Made by a program: the position numbers and the translations under genes. DNA of 64,000 nucleotides from Clostridiaceae bacterium (GTDB lineage Bacteria > Bacillota > Clostridia > Saccharofermentanales > DTU023): contig DUVN01000030.1 of NCBI GenBank assembly GCA_012841015.1, positions 1 through 64,000 of the forward strand, written 5' to 3'. Of this stretch, positions 10,009 through 18,715 are shown in pieces (positions within the stretch are counted from its first letter, which is position 1; each line of letters opens with the position of its first letter). The notes under the pieces were generated by a model. That model made no database searches. It was not told where the DNA came from and worked only from the letters and a program-made list of their open reading frames with translations.

Positions 10009-10899
10009 TTATTGAAAGTCAATGTATTTCACAGCAATATGAGGGATCGTCTTAGTAAAGGGACTTCCATATGTCTTCAGTCCGTAATATACTCCATAAA
10101 ATGTCACAATGTTGTCTTCTAGTCCGAGTGGCATAATACTGCCATCTAGAGAGTCAACGTATACGGCATCGACCCAGTCATGTCCTTTTTGGGTAACATT
10201 AATGACATAGGCAAGGTAAAAGTGCTCTTCCCTAGCATAATCAACTTTGCCAGTAATTTTCACATACCGACCCTCGTATTTCCTAGGATTACGAGCCAGT
10301 TCGTTATATGAAATGGACTCGCATTGAGCTTTGTATTGTTCCTCGGGCGACAAGTCTGAACATTTGATTTCAAGAGGAACCTCTTCACCTTTGTAATGGA
10401 TAGTTAAAATGGACGTTTCTCCCGCGCGAAGGGTTTTCTCATCAGTAGTGATCCAATCACTAACCCTTTCAGATGTTCCATTTTTATAGTGAGCAGTTAC
10501 GATGACATCATCATCACCCGATCTGATTGTTGTTCCCTCCGTCGTATCTCCCACATATTGAACCGTTATTTTCTCTAAAGCTGAAGTGCTACACTTTACG
10601 ACTATTTCTCTAGAAAAATCACCATAAGTAACGACAACTATCGCATGTTCATCCGCCCTTAAAGTTTGAGGGTTTTCAATTTTCCAATTTTTGATTGTTT
10701 CCTCTTTACCATCACTGGTGATTCCCATTACGATAATGTCTTCATTATTTTTGTCTAAAACAACGCCCTCGCTGGTATCACCTTTGTAAGTTACTACAAT
10801 TGATATAAATTTGTTTCCGCAACCAAATACTGTGATCGAAGAAATACTGATGCACAAGAGCAAAATAACTAGTTTTTTCCAGGAATTAATCTGTTTCAT
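10009..10899 (-). CDS. Lipoprotein with two Ig-like repeats and a C-terminal OB-like domain
   Basis: MKQINSWKKLVILLLCISISSITVFGCG lipobox; two ~75-aa repeats (ISIVVTYKGDTSEG.. / ITVQYVGDTTEGT..); start moved from 10959 to the lipoprotein signal Met. Confidence 0.6.
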   Translation of the reverse strand: MKQINSWKKLVILLLCISISSITVFGCGNKFISIVVTYKGDTSEGVVLDKNNEDIIVMGITSDGKEETIKNWKIENPQTLRADEHAIVVVTYGDFSREIVVKCSTSALEKITVQYVGDTTEGTTIRSGDDDVIVTAHYKNGTSERVSDWITTDEKTLRAGETSILTIHYKGEEVPLEIKCSDLSPEEQYKAQCESISYNELARNPRKYEGRYVKITGKVDYAREEHFYLAYVINVTQKGHDWVDAVYVDSLDGSIMPLGLEDNIVTFYGVYYGLKTYGSPFTKTIPHIAVKYIDFQ

Positions 10900-11270
10900 A
10901 ACGTCATTCTCCACGTTTATCAGTCTGCTTTGCAGACAATCGTTCTTTGTGTTACACATTAGCGAGAGACATTAAAATAAATATATATATTAGGTTTCGG
11001 ATGTGTCAAGTTCTTGGCGTATATCCAATATATATTTGGTGTAATGAAAGGCGGGTGCTGGGTAAATCTTATCTTGCCATGTTGATAAATATTGCTCATT
11101 CCAAAATGTTTGGAAACCATCATTTTTCTACTGTGAAAGCTTTACCGCCATTTACTATGCCCCGTCCCCAACTCTGTCTTGATAACGCCCACTCTCAACA
11201 TGGTATGATATAAAGCGATTGTGAATGAGCGTGCGCACTGACGTGTAGTACGTTTTGGAGGCAAACATAA

Positions 11271-13703
11271 ATGGACAGATACGATTTTTCATCGATCGAA
11301 AAGAAATGGCAAAAGAGATGGGAAGAGACTGGTGTTTTTCATGCGGAACAGCCTACCGCGGAGCACATACCGAAAAAACCGAAATATTACTGTCTCGTTG
11401 AATTTCCTTATCCTTCAGGCGACGGTCTACACGTTGGCCATCCGAGAAGCTATACGGCTCTTGACTTGGTCGCGAGGAAGAAACGACTCGAAGGGATGAA
11501 TGTCCTATACCCTATGGGCTGGGATGCATTTGGACTTCCGACGGAAAATTACGCCATCGCCGAAAAAATCCATCCATCCATTGTCACACGCGATAACATC
11601 GCCCGATTTAAAAATCAACTTCAATCACTCGGGTTCAGCTTTGATTGGTCGCGCGAGATCAATACAACCGATCCCGATTACTATAAGTGGACACAGTGGA
11701 TTTTTCTGCAATTTTATAAGCACAGTCTCGCCTTCAAAAAAGAGATGGCCGTCAACTGGTGCCCGTCGTGTCTTTGTGTTCTTGCCAACGAGGAGGTCGT
11801 CGACGGGAAGTGTGAACGCTGTGGAGCCGAGACGACGCACAAGATTAAAAGTCAATGGATGCTGAAGATCACTGAGTATGCACAGAAACTTCTCGACGGT
11901 TTGAACGAGATCGATTTCATCGACCGCGTAAATACGCAGCAACGCAACTGGATCGGGCGTAGCGAGGGCGCCGAGATCGATTTCGGTTCGACGGCAGGCG
12001 ATCCGATCACCGTGTATACGACGCGCCCTGACACGCTCTGGGGAGCGACATACGCCGTCATGTCACCGGAGCACGCTCTGCTTGACAAATGGATAAACGA
12101 AGGGCTGATCCGGAATGTCGAAGCGTTGACGGCATATAGAGAAGAAGCGCAGCGTAAATCGGAATTTGAGCGCACAGAGCTTAACAAAGAGAAGACAGGT
12201 GTTTGTCTAGAGGGTGTCGCTGCCATTAATCCGGGGACAAAAGAGGAGATACCGCTATTCATTTCCGACTATGTGTTAACGACGTATGGAACGGGCGCCA
12301 TCATGGCCGTTCCGGGACACGACGATCGCGACTATGAATTTGCAAAGGTGTTTGATTTACCGATCGTCTGTGTCGTTGAAGGCGGCGACATCAGCGAAGC
12401 GGCATATACTGATATCGAAGACGGTATCATCGTCAATTCAGGCTTTATCGATGGCCTGAGTGTGCGTGAAGCAATCGCACGCGTTACGGAATGGCTCGAA
12501 GAACAAGGTGTCGGCAGGCGAAAAGTTAACTACCGTTTGCGCGACTGGGTCTTCTCGCGTCAGCGTTACTGGGGCGAGCCGATCCCGATGATTTACTGCG
12601 AACAATGCGGCTGGCAGCCAGTTCCTGAAGCAGAACTGCCGCTTTGCTTGCCAGAGGTCGAATCGTACGAACCGACGGAAACAGGTGAATCGCCGCTAGC
12701 GAAACTGACCGACTGGGTGAAAACGACTTGTCCCGTTTGCGGAGGACCTGCTGAGCGCGAGACAGATACGATGCCGAACTGGGCTGGGTCTTCGTGGTAC
12801 TTTATCCGCTATACCGACCCAACGTGCGAGACAGCGATCGCTTCGCCGGAAGCGCTCAACTACTGGCTCCCTGTCGATTGGTATAACGGCGGCATGGAGC
12901 ATACGACGCTTCATCTCTTGTACTCGCGTTTTTGGCATCGTTTCCTCTACGACAAAGGAATTGTCCCTGTCAAAGAGCCTTATCTCAAGCGCACAAGCCA
13001 CGGGATGATCCTCGGCGAGGGCGGAGAAAAGATGTCGAAATCACGTGGCAATGTCGTCAATCCCGATGACATCGTTAAAGAATACGGTGCCGATACGCTG
13101 CGTCTATACGAAGTGTTTATCGGCGATTTTGAGAAGCCTGCGCCTTGGAGCACGACATCAATTAGAGGCTGTTCGCGCTTTCTTGACCGTGTCTGGGCGT
13201 TGCAGGAACGCGTTATCGGCGGAAAAGAATACAGGGCAGATGTCGAGACGCTTATGCACCAGACGATTAAAAAAGTGACCACTGACATTGACACACTGAA
13301 AGGCAATACAGCCGTCGCTCAGCTGATGACACTTTGCAATCGTTTTTATGAAATGAAAAGCGTCAACAATGAAGAGTTCAAGACATTTCTGCTTTTATTA
13401 AACCCTTTTACGCCGCACATCACGGAGGAGATTTGGGAACGTCAAGGATTCCCTGGTGTTATTACCGACCAGACATGGCCTATCTACGATGAGGCGAAGA
13501 CAATAGAACAGATGGTCGAGATCGCCATCCAAGTCAACGGAAGAATCAAGGCGCGCATAGATATCGCTTACGATCTCGGAAAAGAAGAGGCGCTCGCCTG
13601 TGCGAAGGCGCAAGAGGCTGTCGCAAAGGAGATTGTTGGTCAATCGATCGTCAAGGAAATCTACGTGCCTGGGCGACTCATCAACATCGTTGTCAAAAAA
13701 TGA
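11271..13703 (+). CDS. leuS: Leucyl-tRNA synthetase
   Basis: [25 protein letters not shown] (HIGH-type), [16 protein letters not shown] (KMSKS), editing domain [19 protein letters not shown]. Confidence 0.97.
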   Translation: MDRYDFSSIEKKWQKRWEETGVFHAEQPTAEHIPKKPKYYCLVEFPYPSGDGLHVGHPRSYTALDLVARKKRLEGMNVLYPMGWDAFGLPTENYAIAEKIHPSIVTRDNIARFKNQLQSLGFSFDWSREINTTDPDYYKWTQWIFLQFYKHSLAFKKEMAVNWCPSCLCVLANEEVVDGKCERCGAETTHKIKSQWMLKITEYAQKLLDGLNEIDFIDRVNTQQRNWIGRSEGAEIDFGSTAGDPITVYTTRPDTLWGATYAVMSPEHALLDKWINEGLIRNVEALTAYREEAQRKSEFERTELNKEKTGVCLEGVAAINPGTKEEIPLFISDYVLTTYGTGAIMAVPGHDDRDYEFAKVFDLPIVCVVEGGDISEAAYTDIEDGIIVNSGFIDGLSVREAIARVTEWLEEQGVGRRKVNYRLRDWVFSRQRYWGEPIPMIYCEQCGWQPVPEAELPLCLPEVESYEPTETGESPLAKLTDWVKTTCPVCGGPAERETDTMPNWAGSSWYFIRYTDPTCETAIASPEALNYWLPVDWYNGGMEHTTLHLLYSRFWHRFLYDKGIVPVKEPYLKRTSHGMILGEGGEKMSKSRGNVVNPDDIVKEYGADTLRLYEVFIGDFEKPAPWSTTSIRGCSRFLDRVWALQERVIGGKEYRADVETLMHQTIKKVTTDIDTLKGNTAVAQLMTLCNRFYEMKSVNNEEFKTFLLLLNPFTPHITEEIWERQGFPGVITDQTWPIYDEAKTIEQMVEIAIQVNGRIKARIDIAYDLGKEEALACAKAQEAVAKEIVGQSIVKEIYVPGRLINIVVKK

Positions 13704-13784
13704 TAGAAAAATAGGTTTCGCAGGAGATTTATTTGTTGCGATTGATCAAGTTGACAGTTGATCGCAAATGTGTGAAACTTACAG

Positions 13785-14095
13785 GCAATTGAATCATAAT
13801 CAAAGGCAGTGAAGGGAAGAGTACGCTGGCTGGTGACGAACAGAGAACCCGATAAGGTGGAAGCGGGGCGGAGCCGAAAGCCGAACATGGCCCCTGAGTC
13901 GCAGGTTTGAGCGGAGACCGATTGAGGCAGAAGGTCGGTAGATGTAAGGATCTGACGGGTGCGCCCGTAATAGCGCCGGAGTATGATGGTACTCTATGAG
14001 GCTTGTCTCGTGAGGGGCAGGCGAATCCGGGTGGTAACACGACGTTTAACGCTCGTCCCGGAATCCGATCGGATTCCGAGACGGGCGTTTTTAAT
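13785..14095 (+). promoter_or_regulatory. T-box riboswitch leader, probably Met-specific, upstream of metNIQ
   Basis: T-box antiterminator sequence aatccGGGTGGTAACACGACG (14025-14044), then terminator CTCGTCCCGGAATCCgatcGGATTCCGAGACGGGCGTTTTT. Stem I-like region contains GCCGAACATGGCCCCTGAGTCGC with a candidate AUG specifier. Confidence 0.85.
14052..14091 (+). terminator. T-box-controlled intrinsic terminator
   Basis: Long inverted repeat around GGAATCCgatcGGATTCC followed by TTTTT. Confidence 0.85.
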
Positions 14096-14251
14096 TGGTG
14101 GACACGAGAAAGGATAGAAGACGAGAACAATGGGCACACGATAGAAGCAGCTGAGAGTTATTTGCTTTTAGTGAAGGTAAAGGCGATATGTAGTTCAAGG
14201 GCTGTCCATTCTTATGTTGATGTCCGCCAGATTCAAGTGAAGGCAAGGAAG

Positions 14252-15316
14252 ATGTGTGTTATAAGAGTTGAACATCTGAATAAATCATTTTTGTTAGATA
14301 AGACGGTCATTCATGCTGTCAACGATGTATCGTTTTCTGTCGATGAGGGCGAGGTATTCGGGCTGATTGGACTGTCAGGGGCAGGCAAATCGACGCTCGT
14401 CCGCTGTCTCAACTTGTTAGAGCGCCCCGATTCGGGAGAAGTGTGGTTTGATGGGTTAAACCTCGTTGAACAGGATGGAAGTATTCTGCGCGAGAAGCGA
14501 AGCAGGATGGGGATTATTTTTCAACATTTTAATCTTTTCATGAGGAAAACTGTCTGGGAAAATGTTGCTTACCCTTTGCGGATCGCAGGTAAACGTACGA
14601 AAGAGCTTACACCGCGCGTTGAAGAACTTCTCGATTACATCGGTCTCAAGGCGCACGCGCGCTCCTATCCGGCGGAATTGTCAGGCGGTCAACAGCAGCG
14701 CGTCGGCATAGCGCGTGCGTTGGCGATGAGTCCACGCCTTTTACTGTCAGATGAGGCTACTTCAGCGCTCGATCCCGTCAATACTGAGCTCGTTCTCTCT
14801 TTGCTTAGGAAAGTTGTCGACGATCTTGGGATTGCTGTTGTGCTCATCACGCATCAGATGGAAGTGGCAAAAGCGCTCTGCGATCGCATCGCCGTGATGG
14901 AGAACGGGAGAATAATCGAGGAAAATACGGTTGAAGAGCTTTTCTTGCGACCGCGACACGCTGTCACGCGTCACATGACCCGAGGGTTTGACGAGGATAT
15001 GTCGCTCGAACATTTGACGGAATTGATCTCGGCGCCCGTCTATCGTCTGGGTTTTCGAACGCAGTCGGTGACGCGTCCTCTTATCTCCGGAATTTCACGG
15101 AGGTTCAATGTCGACGCCAATATCTTGGCAGGCAACATCAATGCGCTCGTCGGTGGAGATGTTGGCTATCTCGTCGTCTCTTTTGAAGGCGATGAAACCG
15201 CCGTCCGCAGCGCGCTCAGTTCGCTACATGAAGACGGAGTAGAGATTCTCAAACTTGAACCGACGAATGGACATAACGACGGTGCCGGCATCCATATAAA
15301 GGAGGTTGTGCGATGA
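14252..15316 (+). CDS. metN: Methionine ABC transporter ATP-binding protein
   Basis: MCVIRVEHLNKSF...GLSGAGKSTLVRCLN, LSGGQQQRVGIARALA, C-terminal NIL-like domain. Start moved from 14003, which lies inside the T-box leader. Confidence 0.92.
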   Translation: MCVIRVEHLNKSFLLDKTVIHAVNDVSFSVDEGEVFGLIGLSGAGKSTLVRCLNLLERPDSGEVWFDGLNLVEQDGSILREKRSRMGIIFQHFNLFMRKTVWENVAYPLRIAGKRTKELTPRVEELLDYIGLKAHARSYPAELSGGQQQRVGIARALAMSPRLLLSDEATSALDPVNTELVLSLLRKVVDDLGIAVVLITHQMEVAKALCDRIAVMENGRIIEENTVEELFLRPRHAVTRHMTRGFDEDMSLEHLTELISAPVYRLGFRTQSVTRPLISGISRRFNVDANILAGNINALVGGDVGYLVVSFEGDETAVRSALSSLHEDGVEILKLEPTNGHNDGAGIHIKEVVR

Positions 15317-15969
15317 ATGAGTTTGTCCGTGCAACGCTGGAAACGGTGTACATGGTTTTTACGAGCAGTTTCGTTGCCGTTGTCGTAGGATTGCCGCTCG
15401 GTGTCCTGCTCATCTTAATGAGGCCGGAGGGATTGCGCCCGAAGCCTCATCTTTATCGTGTGCTCGATGTCGTCATTAATGTATTGCGATCAATACCGTT
15501 CATGATCCTGATGATTGTTGTCTTTCCGCTATCGCGTCTCCTCGTCGGACGCGCAACTGGTACGACGGCGACGATCGTTCCGCTTGCGATCGTGGCGATT
15601 CCTTTCGTCGCGCGCATCATGGAGCAAGGTTTCCTTGAGGTCGACTACGGTGTGTTGGAAGCGGGGCTCGCTTGCGGAGCAACGATCGGGCAGCTCGTGC
15701 GCACTGTGCTCGTTCCTGAGGCTCTTCCGGCACTCGTGAACGGTATCACGATCACGATCATCAACATCATCGGTAACTCGGCGATGGCTGGCGCAATCGG
15801 CGGTGGAGGATTGGGAGACTTGGCGATCCGTTACGGGCTATACAGGAGAAATCCGGTCAACTTATTGGTCTCTGTGGCGATCACGATCGCGCTCGTTCAG
15901 CTCGTGCAATTCTTTGGGCGTCTGATCGAGAATCGTCTACGACACGACGGTACTTCCACGGCGCTTTGA
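15313..15969 (+). CDS. metI: Methionine ABC transporter permease
   Basis: Overlaps metN by ATGA; FVRATLETVYMVFTSSFVAVVVGLPLGVLLI; EAGLACGATIGQLVRTVLVPEALPALVNGITIT. Confidence 0.93.
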   Translation: MNEFVRATLETVYMVFTSSFVAVVVGLPLGVLLILMRPEGLRPKPHLYRVLDVVINVLRSIPFMILMIVVFPLSRLLVGRATGTTATIVPLAIVAIPFVARIMEQGFLEVDYGVLEAGLACGATIGQLVRTVLVPEALPALVNGITITIINIIGNSAMAGAIGGGGLGDLAIRYGLYRRNPVNLLVSVAITIALVQLVQFFGRLIENRLRHDGTSTAL

Positions 15970-16097
15970 CGAACGGAAGAGAGCTTATGATCTAAGCGTT
16001 CATCACATCAATAACGCCTACAAAACAGAAGGCGTACGAAATATAACCAACCGATCACCAACTGGTGATCCCATCAAAAAATAGTGAGGTAAGAGAA

Positions 16098-16955
16098 ATG
16101 AAGAACAAACACAAGAGAAAGAGTCTACTGATCACAATCGTAGTCGTGCTGTCGGTCCTTTTGCTCGTCACGGCTGGCTGCGACAAGAAGAAAGGCGAGA
16201 CGAAAATCGTCGTCGGCGCGACGCCGTCTCCACATGCGGAGATCCTGAACGAGATCGTCGAAGATCTGGCGAAAGAGGGCGTAACACTCGAAGTTCGCGA
16301 GTTCAACGATTACAAAACGCCGAACATCGCCTTGTCGGACGGCGATATCGATGCCAATTTCTTCCAGCACATCCCATACTTTGTAACAGAGAACCGTGAA
16401 GGGAAGTTTGGTCTTGAAATCCTTGGCGGCGTTCACGTCGAACCGATGGCTCTCTATTCAACGAAGCACGCTTCACTCGAAGATTTGCCGGACGGCGCTG
16501 AGATCATGGTTCCGAACGATACGACGAATGAAGGGCGTGCACTCCTGATCCTTCAAGAAGCCGGCTTGATCAAGCTGAAAGAAGGCGTCACGATTACGGC
16601 GACACCGAAGGACATCGAAGACAATCCGAAAAACTTGAAGTTCACGGAACTGGAAGCAGCGGCTATCCCATCTGCCTACCAAGACGCGGACGGAGCCGTT
16701 ATCAATGGCAACTACGCGATCGAGCACGGACTCAATCCCGTCAAGGATGCCATTCTGATCGAAGGTTCCTCTAGCCCCTACGTCAACATCGTGGCGGTGA
16801 AAGACGGTCGCGCCAGTGAAGAAGCACTGCAAAAACTGCTGAAAGCTCTCCAAAGCGACAAGATCAAGACATTCATCGAAGGCAAATACGATGGCGCCGT
16901 CATCCCGGCCTTCCAGTCGAAAGAAACAGCGGACAAGCTTGGTGCAGATTACTAA
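16098..16955 (+). CDS. metQ: Methionine ABC transporter substrate-binding lipoprotein
   Basis: LLLVTAGCDKKKG lipobox; IVVGATPSPHAEILNEIV; FEDYKTPN-like and DANFFQHIPYF motifs of NlpA/MetQ. Confidence 0.94.
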   Translation: MKNKHKRKSLLITIVVVLSVLLLVTAGCDKKKGETKIVVGATPSPHAEILNEIVEDLAKEGVTLEVREFNDYKTPNIALSDGDIDANFFQHIPYFVTENREGKFGLEILGGVHVEPMALYSTKHASLEDLPDGAEIMVPNDTTNEGRALLILQEAGLIKLKEGVTITATPKDIEDNPKNLKFTELEAAAIPSAYQDADGAVINGNYAIEHGLNPVKDAILIEGSSSPYVNIVAVKDGRASEEALQKLLKALQSDKIKTFIEGKYDGAVIPAFQSKETADKLGADY

Positions 16956-16975
16956 TCGATAGGATCGATATTTCA

Positions 16976-17004
16976 GGAGAGCGGTCGTTTGTACCGCTCT
17001 CCTC
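16976..17004 (+). terminator. Stable hairpin at 3' end of metNIQ
   Basis: AGGAGAGCGGTcgtttgtACCGCTCTCCT, perfect 11-bp stem; no clear U-run, so possibly an mRNA 3' stabiliser. Confidence 0.55.
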
Positions 17005-17267
17005 AGATGAACGACCTTTTTATCAGTTTTCTTCGCTTGGCAGAGCGGGCGAGGAGATAAACACATAATAATATTGATTTTCCTTTCATCTGAAAGGTAC
17101 GTGTTGTAAGGTGGTACCCCGATCAAATCACAGTTGGGGTCCACATGCTTTTTCAGTTGATGACAAAACCGTGTATGGCATAAAATGAAAGTGTATCCTT
17201 TAGAAGACGTGGGGGATTGTGAAATCACCCCCTTCTTATGCGAACAAATCATTTTTGGAGATCTGAC

Positions 17268-17774
17268 ATGGAATCACGTACTGTTTTTGAACGTAGAGAT
17301 AAAGTGAACTATTACCTCGATTTGGCGGAGGTGGTCGGTGAGCGCGCGACGTGTATTCGTCGTCATTTTGGGGCTGTCATTGTCAAGGATGATGAGGTGA
17401 TCTCGACCGGATACGTCGGTGCACCACGCGGACGCGCGAACTGCAACGAACTTGGACATTGTATACGTGAAAGCATGCAAGTTCCACGCGGAGAGCGATA
17501 CGAGCTCTGTCGCAGTGTCCACGCAGAAGCGAACGCGATCATCAGCGCTGCGCGAAGTGAGCTTCTCGGAAGCACATTGTATCTTGTTGGTAAAGAAGTT
17601 CGAACAGGTGAGTACGTTAAAAATGCAATGCCTTGCTCCATGTGCAAGCGCCTGATCATTAACGCCGGGATCAAGGACGTTTACGTCCGTGACACAAAAG
17701 ATAACTACCGCGTCTACGATGTCAACGAATGGGTTGAAAATGACGAGTCGCTGGACGGCGTCTTCGGATATTAG
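17268..17774 (+). CDS. Deoxycytidylate (dCMP) deaminase family protein
   Basis: HAEANAI and PCSMCKRLIINAGI zinc-binding motifs; RHFGAVIVKDDEVISTGYVGAPRG. Confidence 0.88.
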   Translation: MESRTVFERRDKVNYYLDLAEVVGERATCIRRHFGAVIVKDDEVISTGYVGAPRGRANCNELGHCIRESMQVPRGERYELCRSVHAEANAIISAARSELLGSTLYLVGKEVRTGEYVKNAMPCSMCKRLIINAGIKDVYVRDTKDNYRVYDVNEWVENDESLDGVFGY

Positions 17775-18097
17775 GTGAGGCTGTTTGCCGGTTTTTTACG
17801 ATGGAGTAAACTGAAAATTAATGCATGCGGGGGATAGACTAGTCGGCTGACCGATATTAGAAGAATGCTAGCCATTTTCTAAAATAAAATGCAGGGTGCC
17901 GTGTGAGAGGAAGAATGAAGTCGCACTATATCTAGCACTTGACTGCTTGGTTCTTGACTGACCTTGCCGGAGTGCTTTTCGTAGCTATGCAAAAATAGAA
18001 AAGTAACCACAGTCTGCCGTAAGCCCTTTAGGTAGTGTGCTAAGCTGGTCAATAATTGCGTTTTCGTCCGCACCCTCGCTGCACCTCCGTACTCAAA

Positions 18098-18252
18098 GTG
18101 GAAAATTTGTCCACAATCTGCTTGAAATCACGTGAAAATGGACAAAACTTACGCTTTCGGCAGGACTCAGTTACCCAAGGTGTCAATTTTGGCCACCATC
18201 GTCCTGAAAACGTTTGGAGCTGGCCAAAAATGACGCTTTCGGCACAGGTGTT
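18098..18252 (+). repeat. Two-unit tandem structured element upstream of the molybdenum hydroxylase gene
   Basis: Units share inverted-repeat arms (TTTGTCCA/TGGACAAA at 18106/18139; TTTTGGCCA/TGGCCAAAA at 18187/18221) and a conserved ACGCTTTCGGCA tail at 18151 and 18233. Confidence 0.6.
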
Positions 18253-18715
18253 TGAAAGTCAATATGTTGGCTATATCTTGGCAACTGAGACGTGATTTTC
18301 TATCATTTTGTTTGTCTCGGTGTTTTCTAAATATCTGCAATAACGTTTAGTTTTTCTGTCCTAAGTGCGTTGGCCTATCTCCACTAAAAATGTTTTCGTA
18401 TCGGTTTTTTGACTGAAGAACTGCGAAAGGAAATGTTTAACAACAGGGAAAACATAGCATGTCATAGTGAAAAATGATCATTATTATAAAACTCCTGCTA
18501 GGTACTCTATGTGTTCGTCATAAAATGTGATGGTAATTAACCAGCAAATTGGTGTAATCTTTAAAGGTAAGGGCAAGACTAGTAGAAAATGGCTTGTCCT
18601 AGCTTCCAAAAAGGCATACTTGTGTTGACAAGCACATGTACTGAATAGATTTAGAGAGAAGAGAATATTATTTGGGTCGGAAATACAAATAAATATATCT
18701 GTAAGGAGAAAAGTT

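Noticed and set aside
9748-10122. 124-aa plus-strand ORF in the AT-rich region after dus
   Set aside because: No domain signature, overlaps the lipoprotein gene end, composition like non-coding DNA.
14003-14251. N-terminal 83-aa extension of metN in the ORF track
   Set aside because: It starts inside the T-box leader and spans its terminator; the MetN domain starts at 14252 with its own RBS.
16473-17252. 259-aa minus-strand ORF over metQ
   Set aside because: Antisense to metQ; its sequence mirrors the metQ codons and has no domain signature.
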